From: Anthoceros angustus
Taxonomy: Eukaryota > Streptophyta > Anthocerotopsida > Anthocerotales > Anthocerotaceae
Reading direction: 5' to 3'
Assembly (NCBI GenBank): GCA_010909165.1
Contig: MU008161.1
Coordinates: 1,178,001 to 1,242,000 of the forward strand
DNA: 64,000 nucleotides
Positions 45,321 to 58,100 of this stretch are shown here, in pieces. The first letter of the stretch is position 1. Each line of letters begins with the position of its first letter. The translations under genes and the position numbers were made by a program. The notes under the pieces were generated by a model, which did no database searches, was not told the origin of the DNA, and saw only the letters and a list, made by a program, of their open reading frames with translations.

Positions 45321-48060
45321 GGAATAGGAGACTTTTATTGAAAGAACGAGATAGGAAATTCCATCTACCCCGAGGCAAAAGGGGACAACCCACGACGGGG
45401 CACCAAGCCAGGTGGGGCGTACCCCCACACTAATCTACCCTATAACCCCCAACCGCCCCATGATGTAGGTGGGGCGTACCCCCACACTAATCTACCTTAT
45501 AACCCCCAACCGCCCCATGATGTCGCCGTCCGAGATAGGGAAGTGCCTATTTACTACTGGTGCTGGTGATGCCGCATCTCCAGCACTCGTGATCGTCTTA
45601 AAGATGGCGCTGGCCAACGCCCTTTGCAAGGCGATGCAAACCCGTTGCTTGAAATATGCCACGACACTGGAAAGGGGGAGGCCAACCCCGCCCCTATCGT
45701 TGTGGTAGGCCCTTGCGCACTCCTTGATAAAACAAGAAAAAACCTTTCCCAAGGCCCCATGGGTTTCAATGGCAAGGGGGATGAAAATGTGACCTTGCTG
45801 CATGGGCCTAAACTTGTAAATTTTCTTAGTTGCGCTCCCTTCCGCCGCCCAACCTGGAGGGTTAATGATAATAAAGTCACTAATAGAATCTCTGGTTGGG
45901 TCAGTGACAACCACGTCCACAACCGAGACCTCGTCCCCCCGTGTCAAGAAAAAGTTAGCTCTAATAGAGACGCGATCGAGCAGAGTATATTGCCGCTCCT
46001 TGAAAAGGAAGAAACCGCTCTCCATGGCCATTGAGAATATGACGTATCGAATGGCATCATGTGTAGCAATACGTTGTCCACCCATTGGACAATGCGCTAA
46101 GTGGGCCCCAGGGTCGTCGATGGAGGCCCCCCAGCAGCAGGCCGCAAGAGAACAGGCTAGTGGTTGGACCAGACCTAGGCGAAACCTCATCGCAGTAGAA
46201 AAAGAAGCTGGTGCGATTCGAAACGCCTAGATGCAAGGTTGCAGGAGCCAGCGTTCTACACCCTTCCCTGAGCAAGAGCGAAGGCGAGCTCTAGCGGGAC
46301 AAAGAATAGATGAATCCAGAAGAAGACCATGCAACACCTGCCCATAATGCTTCTCCTTGAGAGAAGCCTGCAACCCTCGAAGCTCATCTGCGAGAAACGA
46401 AGAAAAAGAAGGCGTGGCCTCCCTGGCCAGAGGGGGCAAGAGGTCCCTAGCCGACCTTAGGGACACTTGGAGGGGGAAGCACCCCTCCTCAACTCCTGCA
46501 ACGAAATTCTCTAAAATGCTGCTATCTCGAATAAGGAAACGAGAGGCCAAAATTGGGGCCTAGAGGACCCAGCTTCTTAGAAAGACCGTTGGCGCCGAGG
46601 CCTCCATGGCCGAAAGACTTGCGCCCCCCAAAGCGACGGGGAGAGACGCCTGTCACCACGCCAGGTTCCTGACCGTGCATTCGAAGAAACCTGGGCCGAT
46701 AATGTCTCCCAGAGATTGCATAACCTGCTTGTCGAAATCTCCAAGTTGAGAAAGAAAAACTAGAGAGGGGGGGACAATGCGAATGAGGTACCCAAGGCGA
46801 CATGTGAAGCAAGAAGAGAGGATGCCGAAGGCCACTTGTGGGTCGCTCAACCTAGAGAGGTCGTCGATATGCGCAAGATTCTCTTTCAAAGCAGCATCTA
46901 CAAATTCCCGTACAAAGCCCGGGGGCCCGACCGGGACTCCAAGGACCCACAACCCTTGTGGAGAATCAATATCCCCCCGGGATAATGATAAGGGGGCATA
47001 GTACCAGACGGGGACCAAGCCTTAACCAAACCTTCAAGGTCTTGACCTTCAGGCCAAGGCAGGAGAGCTCCAAGGAGAAGAGGTCCAAAGCATCTTTGAC
47101 TTTGTCCACCAGCCCAAGGATGTGGGTGTTGTCGACCACCGACGGAAAAAGGCACTCCCACACCGAGGAGGCAATTATTGCCAGGGCCCTGAAATGCGCC
47201 ATAGCAAAGAGAGCTCCCCCAAGGGATCCCACTGCCTGGATCCCGTTGCGGAGTCAAGCACGGAGACCCCCTCCATCAAGGGGCCGTGCTAAGTTAGAGG
47301 CGGAACCATAAAAAGAGCGAACAAAAGAAATAAGACTTGCCAATTGCCCGCCCGCGTCTTTAAGTTCTTTGGAAGATGCCTTGGATATAGTGTTGAAAAC
47401 CTTCTGAATATCGACCTGAAGGGCAACCCAATCCGGATGTAGCTGGAGAACCGCCTCGACTCCAAAACTCACTGTCTCGTAGCCCCCGGGGTGGCGATGC
47501 CAAATTGATGGGGGCTAAGATGAGCCCAAAATTGCTCCCTGAGTTGGAGGGTAATGCTGCGGCTAATAAGTCGTAGGAACGCCTCTCCCATGGAGATAGG
47601 GTGTGCCCCCGGTGTGGGCTTCTCCATAGCCAAAAGCCTGCTGGCCACCAACACCCATGAAATCTGATGGGGGGTCTCTCCCCGTGCCACAGCCGTTGCC
47701 AGGATAAAGAGCTCCAAAAAACCACTAGAAGGATCCTCAGGAGAGAAGTAGTCACGGAGGTGATTGTAGATAGTTCGTGAAAAACCCCCAGAAGAGAGCT
47801 GCGGCGCGGTAGTTAAAGTGCGACCAAAAAGCACTCTGTCCAGACATAAGGGCTCCTCAGCCACTAAATCCAAGATATCTGATGGGATGGGGATATCTGA
47901 TGGGATGGGGATATCTGGAGCCGGCTGAAGGGCCCAAAGAGCAGCAATAGTCTCCTCGGATGCCGGAGCCACCCGGCCATGCTGAAGGGCGGCTTAGCAT
48001 ACTCGCTACATGACCAAGCGGGGAGGCACGTTTTGAGACGCGCCTTCACGGGGTCTTGAA
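45321..48060 (-). pseudogene. Non-LTR retrotransposon copy B (RT plus C-terminal domain), broken
   Basis: Minus-strand order from 5' to 3' is as follows. The RT N-terminus has PISMGEAFLRLISRSITLQL and HQFGIATPGATRQ (about 47,490-47,620). DWVALQVDIQKVFNTISK and GGQLASLISFVRSFYGSAS follow (about 47,310-47,435). DPLGGALFAMAHFRAL and the catalytic-loop variant VVDNTHILG come next (about 47,115-47,220). LWVLGVPVGPPGFVREFVD and DPQVAFGILSSC are near 46,790-46,950. A Cys/His segment AHCPMGGQRIATHDAIR (about 46,060-46,110) leads to VDVVVTDPTRD and the tail RVCIALQRALASAIFKTI. The Cys/His-plus-PD layout suggests an R2-like restriction-type endonuclease domain. Frameshifts separate most segments, and the expected ADD of the RT catalytic loop is changed, so it is dead. 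The 3' tail has an AATAAAAG signal near 45,335. Confidence 0.87.
45412..45520. repeat. Tandem duplication in retrotransposon 3' tail, about 53-base unit
   Basis: GGTGGGGCGTACCCCCACAC followed by TAATCTACC and AACCCCCAACCGCCCC occurs twice in a row in copy B. Copy A has only one. GGGGCGTACCCC can fold back on itself. Confidence 0.85.
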
Positions 48061-50157
48061 AAACCTAATCACCCTGCTTATCGCGCCACCCCAACAACGC
48101 GGCATGGAAGACATGATGATGAAGATGAGAAAAAATAAACCATAGGAAGTGGAAAGAGCATGGCCACATTGTATCCCAAGCGTTACCAAACTTCCACTTC
48201 AATCTTTTTATCCACATACACTCATATCCTAGGATTGATCTCTCATATTTTGGCCTCGACAATCTTACTTTCCTACTTGTGCATGTGCCATCGCTCCCTC
48301 CAACTTTTATTCTAATTCATTTTAATGTATGGACTCTTGAGTGCATAGACAAAAGTGTTCCCTACATAGTCGAATTTGATTGTTATGTAATGGAATATTC
48401 AAAATTTCACAATGTAGTGGGATCACTGAAAATTCGAGTGTGTAGTGAAATAGCATAACATAGCAATCAATTGAAATTTTGGGTTAGCGGCACACTCAAA
48501 TTTTACTATATAGTGAAACACTTAAATTTCACTATGGAGCGGAACACTCAAAATTCCACTATGTAGCAAAATGCTTAAAATTTCAATTGATTGTTATGCC
48601 CTATTGACCCATAGTTGATTTTAATTGCTAACAACATCTTAGAAAGTACGACCCATTGAACAACTCCGGATCAGCGATTCTAAATCCTAAATGGCTCTAG
48701 AAAAATTTGCTTTACCATGGTGAGGACCTTTGCAAAGTAATTTTTGGATTTTAGCAAAGATCGAGTACCACCGCCACCAAGGATGGTGCTCTTTGTCGTT
48801 CTAGCCGATGATCTCCGTGGCTAAGCTCCCTCTACTTTACTTAAAATACCTTTTGTGACCACAATTTCACTATGTGCTATGTCTGGTCGCTTTTGGCCGT
48901 TGTGTTGTTCCATTTGTGGCCGCATTTGGCGTTATTCTTAAGCAACAAAGCAAAATAATGTTGCATGGTTTTGACACTTACATTGACACTTGAAAATTTG
49001 CTTCCTCCTCAAAGCCTGTTTGGACTACATACGTGGAAAAAGCTTAGGGGTAAAATAGTTTTGAGGGTGAATGATTCCTTTGGCCTTCTTGCCCTGGTAA
49101 TGTAATATGATTTTATCTCTAATATGAGAACCGTGCCCGCCATACTTTGAACACAAGATTTTCCGGTCTTGGTAATAACATTGTAGCACCACTTGATGCT
49201 TACAAAAAAAAGCATTCCTGACTTGGTAATAATATTGTAGCACCACTTGACGCTGCGAAAGGAAGTTTTCTTATCTTGGTTATTATAACACCACTTGATG
49301 CTGCAAAAGAAGTTTTTTGTGGGTTTGAAAGTGGGTGTGACGATTTCACGGGCTTTTGGCCTTGAAAGTATCCTAGCACACAGCGTGCATTGATTATGAC
49401 TTTTCCCTTTTTGGAATCGACTTTAAGTATTGAAGACAAGGTCTACTCCACAAGAAACAAGATTATACATCAAGGAGGATCTTATACCACTGCAATTACA
49501 ATACAAAAAAGAGAAGTTACCTGGTTTTAAGGATGCTCAAGCTACTTGACGTATAGCACGAATAGCCTTAAGAGCAGGTAACTTCTCCTTTCTATACTGA
49601 TTGTTTGGCATTATTTTCCTAGTCATCGCTTTTGTCTCTCTAGTTCAGACGTGAGTATGTGTGCTCTTTCTTCCACCTTTTTCACGTTGTACTATTTTGG
49701 TCTCATTGGTCTTTGTAGAACAGGGCCAAGATGGGCTGCACAATTCAATTTTACGTTCCACTTAACCCCAAAACCTTGAATCGACTCAAATTGGGTCGTT
49801 CAGCGGGTGTTTCAGGGTCTTGAATTTTTTCCGCACACTTGTTGGGTCTCGAACCTTTGAGTGAAGTTTCTGGCTTGCATTTGGATCATGGCAATTTTTG
49901 GATCATAGTAAATAGCCTTTTGTAGCATCATTCATGCCACCTCGAAGATGTCACGAAACTTTGTGTTGCCTCTGGTTAGCCATGTAGGGCTGATTTTCTG
50001 GTTTGGAAATTTATGGCACAAGCAGTGGAAGTTTGTTGTGGCTAATTGTTGGTGAGGTTATGCAGCTTGGTGTAGGCTGTTGGGCAAAAAGTTTGCTTTG
50101 TGATTGTTATGAAGCAACAAAACCGTGGAAAGATGCTATGCTTCTCGTGCATAGCCA
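48061..50157. repeat. AT-rich intergenic DNA with small repeats and one hairpin
   Basis: No gene is seen. GCATAACATAGCAATCAATT at 48,453 is complementary to sequence at 48,577-48,600 (AAAATTTCAATTGATTGTTA), enclosing repeats of CACTCAAATTTTACTATATA type. At 49,155-49,320 a unit with TTGTAGCACCACTTGA-GCT occurs three times in diverged form. Remaining sequence has no features I can support. Confidence 0.6.
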
Positions 50158-51325
50158 TGGAGCTTCTCTCGACGTTCATAACATGAGCGGTAGCATCCGG
50201 GGGTGGTTGGTTTTTTTGACGACATGAGTCGATGGAGCAGGGCATCCTCCTGATTGTGGACGTGAGATCGGTCGGATTTTTCCTCATTCAGTTTAGAAAT
50301 TATAAATTAGCCAAAAATAGCCCAAACCCCCTTCGTGGGATCATGGTTATTTTTTCTTACCATCGTTATGTCAATGTTATGAACATACCGTATCTGGAGG
50401 GGTGGTTCCACAGGATATTACAAAAATAATTATTTTTTGAAAAATAAGGTTCAACATAAATATTTATATTTTTCAGAAGTTCAATATTTATGAAAAATAG
50501 TTTTAATCAAATTTAAAAATCTATTAAAATACATAGGTATCTATATAGAACTAATGGATATAGAGACCTCCCTAAACAGGCCCTAATTGTCCACACAAAC
50601 CCTAGTTTCCTTGTTTTCGGCATCTTAAACTCATAAATTTTTACATATTCATTATTTTAAGTATAGTAATTTTTGGATTTTCAACTTTTACTGATTTTAA
50701 TTAATTAATGTGGAATCACCTTGGGGTATGGTAGTCTCTAGGCGGAGCTTCTCTCAACGTTCATGCGAGCGGTATCCGGGTGGTTGGTTTTTTTGACGAC
50801 ATGAGTCGATGGAGCAGGGCATCCTCCTGATTGTGGACGTGAGATCGGTCGGATTTTTCCTCATTCAGTTTAGAAATTATAAATTAGCCAAAAATAGCCC
50901 AAACCCCCTTCGTGGGATCATGGTTATTTTTTCTTACCATCGTTATGTCAATGTTATGAACATACCGTATCTGGAGGGGTGGTTCCACAGGATATTACAA
51001 AAATAATTATTTTTTGAAAAATAAGGTTCAACATAAATATTTATATTTTTCAGAAGTTCAATATTTATGAAAAATAGTTTTAATCAAATTTAAAAATCTA
51101 TTAAAATACATAGGTATCTATATAGAACTAATGGATATGTACAGACCTCCCCTAAACAGGCCCTAATTGTCCACACAAACCCTAGTTTCCTTGTTTTCGG
51201 CATCTTAAACTCATAAATTTTTACATATTCATTATTTTAAGTATAGTAATTTTTGGATTTTCAACTTTTACTGATTTTAATTAATTAATGTGGAATCACC
51301 CCTTGGGGTATGGTAGTCTCCTAGG
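50158..51325. repeat. Near-identical 577-base tandem duplication
   Basis: Unit 1 (about 50,158-50,744) and unit 2 (about 50,745-51,325) match almost base for base. ATGAGTCGATGGAGCAGGGC, for example, lies 577 bases apart (50,224 and 50,801). Most differences lie at the unit edges, plus a small indel near ATGGATATAGAGACC / ATGGATATGTACAGACC. The identical 65-codon ORFs at 50,232 and 50,809 come from the repeat; they begin with ATG but show no domain. The high identity implies a recent event. Confidence 0.95.
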
Positions 51326-51625
51326 CGGAGCGCTTCTTATGAGTGTTTTCGAAATAGTTCCCAAGAGTAACAAGGGGTTTATTGGTATAACCCTATGGAC
51401 CAATCACTATTGGGAGGGGTACCTCCCACCCCCCTTTACTCTGGCCCTTGGTGGCGTGTCTCTTGAGCCCTTCGAGGTGCTATTATAACCAGGAGTTTAT
51501 TGGTTAAACACTATAGACAGATCGCTATGGGATGAGGTATCTTCCACCCCCGGTTACTTTGGCCCTTGGTGGCCTCCCTATGAGCCATTAGAGGCCTGCC
51601 TATGAGCCCTTGGAAGCTGCCACGC
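51326..51625. repeat. Diverged direct repeat, about 115-base unit
   Basis: GGGGTTTATTGGTATAACCC...CCCCTTTACTCTGGCCCTTGG near 51,375-51,455 is repeated in changed form as AGGAGTTTATTGGTTAAACA...GGTTACTTTGGCCCTTGGTG near 51,490-51,575. TATGAGCC-AGAGGCC then recurs once more. Confidence 0.7.
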
Positions 51626-54600
51626 AAAAAAGGGATGCTGTTGTAAGGTTTTGATCTATATCTCATATATATGATCTTTGATGTATGGCTCTTCCGGGTC
51701 CTCTAAATTATATGAAATATATAAAATATAGATACTCGATCAATTTTACCCAAACAAAACTCCCAAGCGCGGAATGTGCAAGGTGAGGGTCATGAAAACT
51801 GCGCGGCACCAAATTAGGGTTTATCGCCCGAGAAGCGCCGTATGTGGATGGCCTACAATCTGACCCGTCTCATAAATACTCCGAAGTTTCTCGGAAGTTT
51901 TCATGACTGACAACGGCCGTGCGGTGGGCCACGTACAATGTCTCTCTCTACGGCGTAGTCTTATGCCTATGTGAACATGTATATGATCATATGTCACATC
52001 CATGGCAATTCCGCGCGAGATACCATGCTGCATCGCGCGGACGCGGCATCGCAAGGGTCTGGAGCCAAGCACGGGCAAAGGGGGAGCTAAGGTCTCAACA
52101 CAAAAGGGAGGGAAAGCAAAACCGTGAAATCGGATCAACAAGCACCCTACCCCAGGGTGTCGAATCGTGGAGTTATTTGGATACCTGCAGCTGGTAGAAA
52201 GAACTTGAGACAGCCCGCATTGCCGATGGAGGAGCGGGAGGTTATCGCGCGGTCTCGAGACATGAACGCGCGGTAGCGCCACGCGGTTACCCAGATCAGT
52301 CATGGCATGCTGACATCTTTCCTCTCCCCTCTCTCTGTCTGCTCTCGCGTAGGAGAGAGAGGATGTACGCGCACGGCGCCGTTCTTACCAGACGGGATCA
52401 TACTGATACGTGGTCCGTCCATTTTGTCCTCCGCGATGACGTGGCTGTTGTTCCCGCACAACGGCCTTCAAGGCATGCCTGAGGCAATAATGCGCGCCCC
52501 AAAAACATTTACGCATTATTAAAATGCATATGCATCGGTGCAGATGGAGATGCATATGCGTGTAGGTTGACAACATGAGAGTATGGTTGTGCGTACGTGC
52601 AACGTTGTGTGGCCTTGGCTACAACGGTCCTCCCCGGACAGGGATAGGAGCCGTCCGAGTTGCCGTTGGGCTAAGATGCTAGCACCCATGCAACATGGCC
52701 TGAATGAAGCCAAAGCTCCTATTCCCCTGGTCATCGCCAAAATTCCATCAGTCTAGACTCCCGCGCCAGCAAAATACAAGAAAAAGCTGGAAATGGCGTG
52801 AGTAGGCGCTGAGCAGTGGAGGCAGGATCGTTGACATTGATGAGCAGCCAAGAGAATGATCCAAGCACGACTCCATGGAGCCTTGACAGAGGCCAGATGT
52901 GGGCACGAAACCCTAGGTAGTGGAGTCAGATATGTCTCCCTGTATGAACAGTTGCGAGCTTGGCTCCACGCACAGTAGTGACAAGGAAGGCAGCTACAGC
53001 ATGCACATATGTACATAACATACCTCACCAGTCTCCAAGCTCCAAGCCGGGCAGGCGTACGTCGTTCAAGGTTCCAAAGACTGTAATGTAATGCGGCATG
53101 CAGCCCTCAAGACGCGCAAGAGCACCATCTACCGGCACCATGAATGCGAGTCCAGTGTCCAGCGCTTGGAAGAGCTTGTCCTGCCCCTGCTCCCGCTGCC
53201 TTCCCTCTTTCCCCCCGGAGGCCGAGCCCGGGCCCCTGGGAGTTCCGAGTTCCCCGCCCTTCCCTCCAGAGCTCCAGGCTTTAAGAATCAAAAAGGCCAT
53301 GAAGAAGCGGCAACCGTACCAGTCCTGCCCCTGCACGACGCGTCGGCCCGCGAGTCCGGCCCGGGCTCGCCTCCTCCATTTGTGTGGACGAATGCTGGAA
53401 TCGAGGCGGGGAAAGCGCGTGGCTCTCTGTGTCTCTGCCACTGCAGCCTGCCGCTGCCGCTGCCGCTGCCCCCTGCCAGTGCCGGCCGGGCAGCCGGGGC
53501 CCGCCGCGATCAGGGCAGGCACTGCAGGCGCAGGTTCCTCCACCACCCATGCCTTTATGTACATATCTCTGCATAACAAAATGACGGACTGGATGCGCCA
53601 TCCCAGGCAACGACGCCCACCGCCAACATCATGCATGGACATGCTGATGCCCATGGCACACCTTCCCGCGTCCTTTTGCAATTATCCATAAATGCGACGG
53701 TTGCCTCAGAATAATCGCCCGCGAATCTCTCTCTCCTCCCCGTCGTATCCCGCGCAGTGCGCCCGGACCGGGACCGGGGGGCCGGGGCCGGGGCCGCGGC
53801 CGGTCTCCGGTCACCGGGGTCGTCCGGACCAGGTCCCCTTCCGGGCCCGAGCGAGGTGCGGCACGCCACGCACTTCTTGCTGATGGGGAATACGACACTG
53901 GACAGCCCGCCTGCCTCTGCCTCTGCCTCTGCCTCTCACTTTCTTTTATTTCCTGGCCTTGCGTTGCGTTTTAGGTACTCTTGGTTGCCTGGTCGTTCAA
54001 TGGCCACATTGCACCTACGGAGTAAATCCACCCGCAACGCCCACGACATGCGATGCGATGCGATGCGAGCCGATCCTCCCTTCCCCGCCCTTCCACGCCT
54101 GCCACAATGGACGCGTCCTCCTCTTCTGCACCATCGCCACCTCGCCTGATGATGAAGCAAAGCTCCTAGTGTTGTGTTACAGTGTGTGTGTGACAGTGTG
54201 ACGACCATGGCTGCCTCGCGGAAAGCGCTCTGACAAGGCCCTTTCCACCGAGTGGGGCCACACCCGACGCGCTGCCTGCCTGCTGCCTGCAGCTTGCTCC
54301 ACCGCTCTCTCCGCTTCCCCCGTCCGGCTTCTCCACCGCGTTTCTGTAACCTACGCTCGCGCACGCATTTTGTATGATGTTTGCAGCTGGATTGCATTTT
54401 GCTGCTGCTGGCGGGCCCTTGTTCCTGTGGTGAAGCGGCCCACTTCGGGCCTCGGGATGCCTGTGCATCTCCGCCGACAAGGCTACGCTACGCTGTTCCT
54501 GTTGCTGGTTGCTGTTGAGGCTGCCGTTGCCCTTGCCGTTGCCGCTGCTCAGGGAGGGACATTCTGAGAGAGAGATTACAGTGTACGATAATACTACAGG

Positions 54601-54985
54601 AGGTACACTGGTCGGCGGGCTCGCCAGCCTTCTCTTCTCTTCTCTTCTCGGCCTCTTTGTTGGGTGGCCCTTCGCCTTCGCCATTGCCGCTGGCTGCCCT
54701 TCTCTCTCTCCCCCGGCTTCCCTCCCGTTTCCGAATCCTGTGCAGCTGCAGGCTGTGTGCCAGCCAACGGCGGGGCGGTGCCCGGGCTGCGCCACCTGTT
54801 AGGTTTTGCACACTCTAGTCTACTCCACCGCTGCCTCGCCTGCTCTTCCTCCTCCACCCTTCTCCTTCAACGCTGTTGCTGCCATGCGGTTGCAAGCTTC
54901 TTGGAGAACGGGAATGTGAGGAATTGTGTGCACGCACACCTTCCTCTGGGAATTGTTTCCCGAATCTTCTTGCAACCGGCTGCTG

Positions 54986-55021
<36 letters not shown>

Positions 55022-55166
55022 ACCGCTTTCGGTTGCCCTGCTTTGCTTCTCTTTGCTTGCACTGCTTTGGCGCTTCCCCACGCATTCTGTCGTTGGCGGA
55101 GGCGGAGGCGGAGGCAGGCCAGGCCAGGGGACGGGAAGGTGGAGAGGTAGATAGGGCTCCGGTTCG
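51626..55166. other. Unassigned sequence and probable promoter/leader of coiled-coil gene
   Basis: From 51,626 to about 53,000 nothing can be assigned. GC rises from about 53,050. ORFs there overlap on several strands and are Pro/Arg/Ser-rich composition shadows; the longest (53,025-53,681, minus, 218 codons) has no domain I know. Simple repeats include GCCTCTGCCTCTGCCTCT (53,912), CGATGCGATGCGATG (54,052) and (AGCC)n at 54,990-55,020. The last 500-800 bases are pyrimidine-rich and look like the 5' leader of the gene starting at 55,167. Confidence 0.4.
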
Positions 55167-58100
55167 ATGCGGAAAATTTTCCCTCTCAAGCCAGCTTCGC
55201 GGTCCAATGGCGGCGGCGCGCAATCGGCGTCCGGGGATGCTGCTGCCTCCAGGAAGGAACGGGAGACCATCACCAAGCAGAGGCGCTTCAGCTTTCAGGA
55301 CAAGGTAGAGGCTGTCCCCGCCAATTCGGCTTCGGCTTCGGCTTCGGCTTCAGCGCACTCGCACTCGCACTCGCACGACGATGGTGCTGCTGCTCGGCTG
55401 AAGCGGGAGCATTGGTGCCCGGTGTGCCCCGCCCCCCGCGCGGATGTGAGCTGTGCAACGCCTCCCAGCGGCGATGAAAATTTTGCCGCGCTCGAAGAAA
55501 TCAAGACCTTGGTGGTGGCAAAGAATGAGGCGGCCGAGTTGTCGTTTCTTCACTCGCACGGGCTCAGTCACAGGACCTTCTCCGACACCTCCTCTACCTC
55601 CTCCTCGGAGGTGATCAAGGGCGTCCTCAAGCCTCTGTCTTGGAAGGGGAATGAGGGCCCGGGGCCCGGGCCTGCGCAGCCCCGCTACAACCACAACAAC
55701 AGCAACGTTGCTCCTGTTCCCGCTCCCTCTGCCAGGTATGGCTTTACACTAGTACGTTGTGTGCACGGGAGATGTCTGTCCTGCTGTTTGCTTGCTGCCA
55801 TGGCATGCCATGCAGTAGTTCTTCACTTAGAACAGCATTCGGCACCTTGCGCACCGCAATTGCTCGCTGACGCTGGGCTACGGATTTCTTGCTCGTCTTG
55901 GCATGTGCTCACGATCGCTGGTCTTGCCATGCACTGTGGAGCAGGCTGCAGGCACCGAGCTTGAGTGCGCAGGAGAGAGGGGACAGGCGGAGCAGCAGTA
56001 GGGGCAAAATGCAGCCGGCGCCTCCCAGGTCCAGCAGCGCCCCCAAGGTGCGACACCAATCGAGCCGCCAGGCAGACCAGCAGCAGCAGCAGCAGCAGCA
56101 GCTCTCTTCTTTGCGTCACAGTTCCATGCGCCTGTTCAAGGTTCCCGATAGGGTTTTCCAGGCGGCCTCGTCGGAGGAAGACAGGGCGGAGGAGGGGCAG
56201 CCCGGTGGTCACGAGGTTGTGCTGCTGCAGCGCCCGCCCGGGAGGTGGGAGAAGGAGCAGAAGCCCGCCACCAGCACCGGCACTGCCAACTCGTTGCGGG
56301 CCAGATTGCAGCACCGGCAAGCGGAAGGGGATGGCTGCCGCCCGGACTCCCCGCCGGCGGGCCGCTCCTCTTCCGGGGCCATGCACGCTCGCTCCAGGAG
56401 CGAGAGCGAGTGGCTGCCTTCCCCGGCGGTTTCTCCCAGGGCGGTCTCCTCCAAGCATTCTGACAAGCCGCACTCGCGGTATCTCAGTGCGCGGACCGTG
56501 GCGGAGAGGTTGGCCAAGGCCATCAGGGGGAGCACCAGATCTTGGTCCAAGGACGTGAAGGCCTTGGTGCCGGCGTCGGAGAATGCGGAGCTGAATCGCA
56601 AGGTGGGAGAGGAGGAAATTACGTCTCGGAGTCAGGATGGGGAGCAGGAGCAGGGGCCGGAGCAGAGCTGCTCGACGGGCACCACGGACTCCACCACGCC
56701 CACGCCGCCTTCTGCCGGAGGCTCGGCTTCTGTGGAGGAGTGTGAGGAGCAGACGCTGCTTGTGGACTCCAAGACGTCTCAAGATTGGCTGGATTCCAGC
56801 TCCGACAGCCGGGGTGGTCGGTCGCAGACTCCTGAGAGCTGCGGGAGCAAGACCGGGGTTGAGAGGACTGCGCTTCTGGCGGAGCTGGGGAAGACGTTGG
56901 AGTCGCAGCTGGATTCTGGGCGGTGGCGGGGGAATGTGAGCTCGCCCCGCCTGGCGCTGGCTCTGCGGCAGCAGGACGAGGGCAATGACAACAGGCTCAC
57001 CCCGCGCCTGGTTACCGTGCTCCCTGATGAGGCTGCCAAGGAGAAGTCGAAGCGGCTATCCGACTCGTTGGGTGCGGAGGACCTGGACGACAAGGTCCGG
57101 GCTGCGGAGGAGCAAGTGTCCATGCTCGCGGCGGAGAAGGCGTTGCTCGAGGACCAGTTCGAGCTCATCACTGAAGACAGTATGGAGTGGAGGATCAAGA
57201 TGCAGCAGCGTCTCAGGCGGATGCACGAGGAGAAGAAACGTCTGGCTCATGATTTTGCGGCTGAAGTGAAGAGGAGGGTGACGGAACGGGCGGCGGCAAA
57301 GGAGGTGCTCAGTCTGATGAAGAAGGAAATGGAGTCCTGCATGACTGTGATGGAGAGGGAGAAGTTCGAGACCCAAATCACGTTAGAGCAGGAGTTGGAA
57401 AGGCGGGAGACCACCTGGGGGTCCAGGCTGGAGAAGATTCAGGTGGAGGAGAACTGGTTGCGTGATAGACTCAAGGGGCTGGAGGACGAGAAGGGTGGCT
57501 TGCAGAGGGAGCTGGCTAATGTGAATTCCAAGGAGAATGCTCTGCGAGAGAAGGTGAGTGAATTTGAGCAGCAGATGGATGGGCACAGGAAAAGAGTGGA
57601 GGGCGCCGAGAAGACCATCATGGATCTCAGAAAATCATTAGATGACAGTTTCAAGCATGCTCGTCAGACGGAGGCGGATGTGGAACTGTTGCGCAAAGCC
57701 TGTAAGGAGAAGGAAGGGGAGAACGCCGACCTTCACAAGCAGGTCCAAAGACTGCACCAACTCTGCCAAGATCATGAGAAAAGCGTTCATGGCCTTCGGC
57801 AGGGCATGAAGAATGCCGCAGACAAGTCGGACGAGGATGCCAGAGTGCGTCGGCTGCAGAAGGAGCTTATACGACTGAGTGGGGTGGAGCAAGCTTTGCG
57901 CAGTGAGCTAGAGGCTTCCAGAGGCGAGTCGACTGTGCTTAGGCGTGAGAACAAGGGGTTGCTGGAGAGGCTGCGCGGTGATCAGAGGGATGTAGCTGTC
58001 CAGATGAAGAAGTTTGATTCGGATCATCGGGCGGAAGTGGAACGCCTGCAGAGCCAAATCGTGGAATTGGGACAGGACAACAACATACTTGCTGGGAAAT

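Noticed and set aside
53025-53681. 218-codon minus-strand ORF
   Set aside because: No family recognised, and plus-strand ORFs of similar size overlap it. Possible but unsupported, so not listed as a gene.
55823-56782. 319-codon minus-strand ORF
   Set aside because: It is antisense to exon 2 of the coiled-coil gene, Arg/Leu/Gly-rich, without domains.
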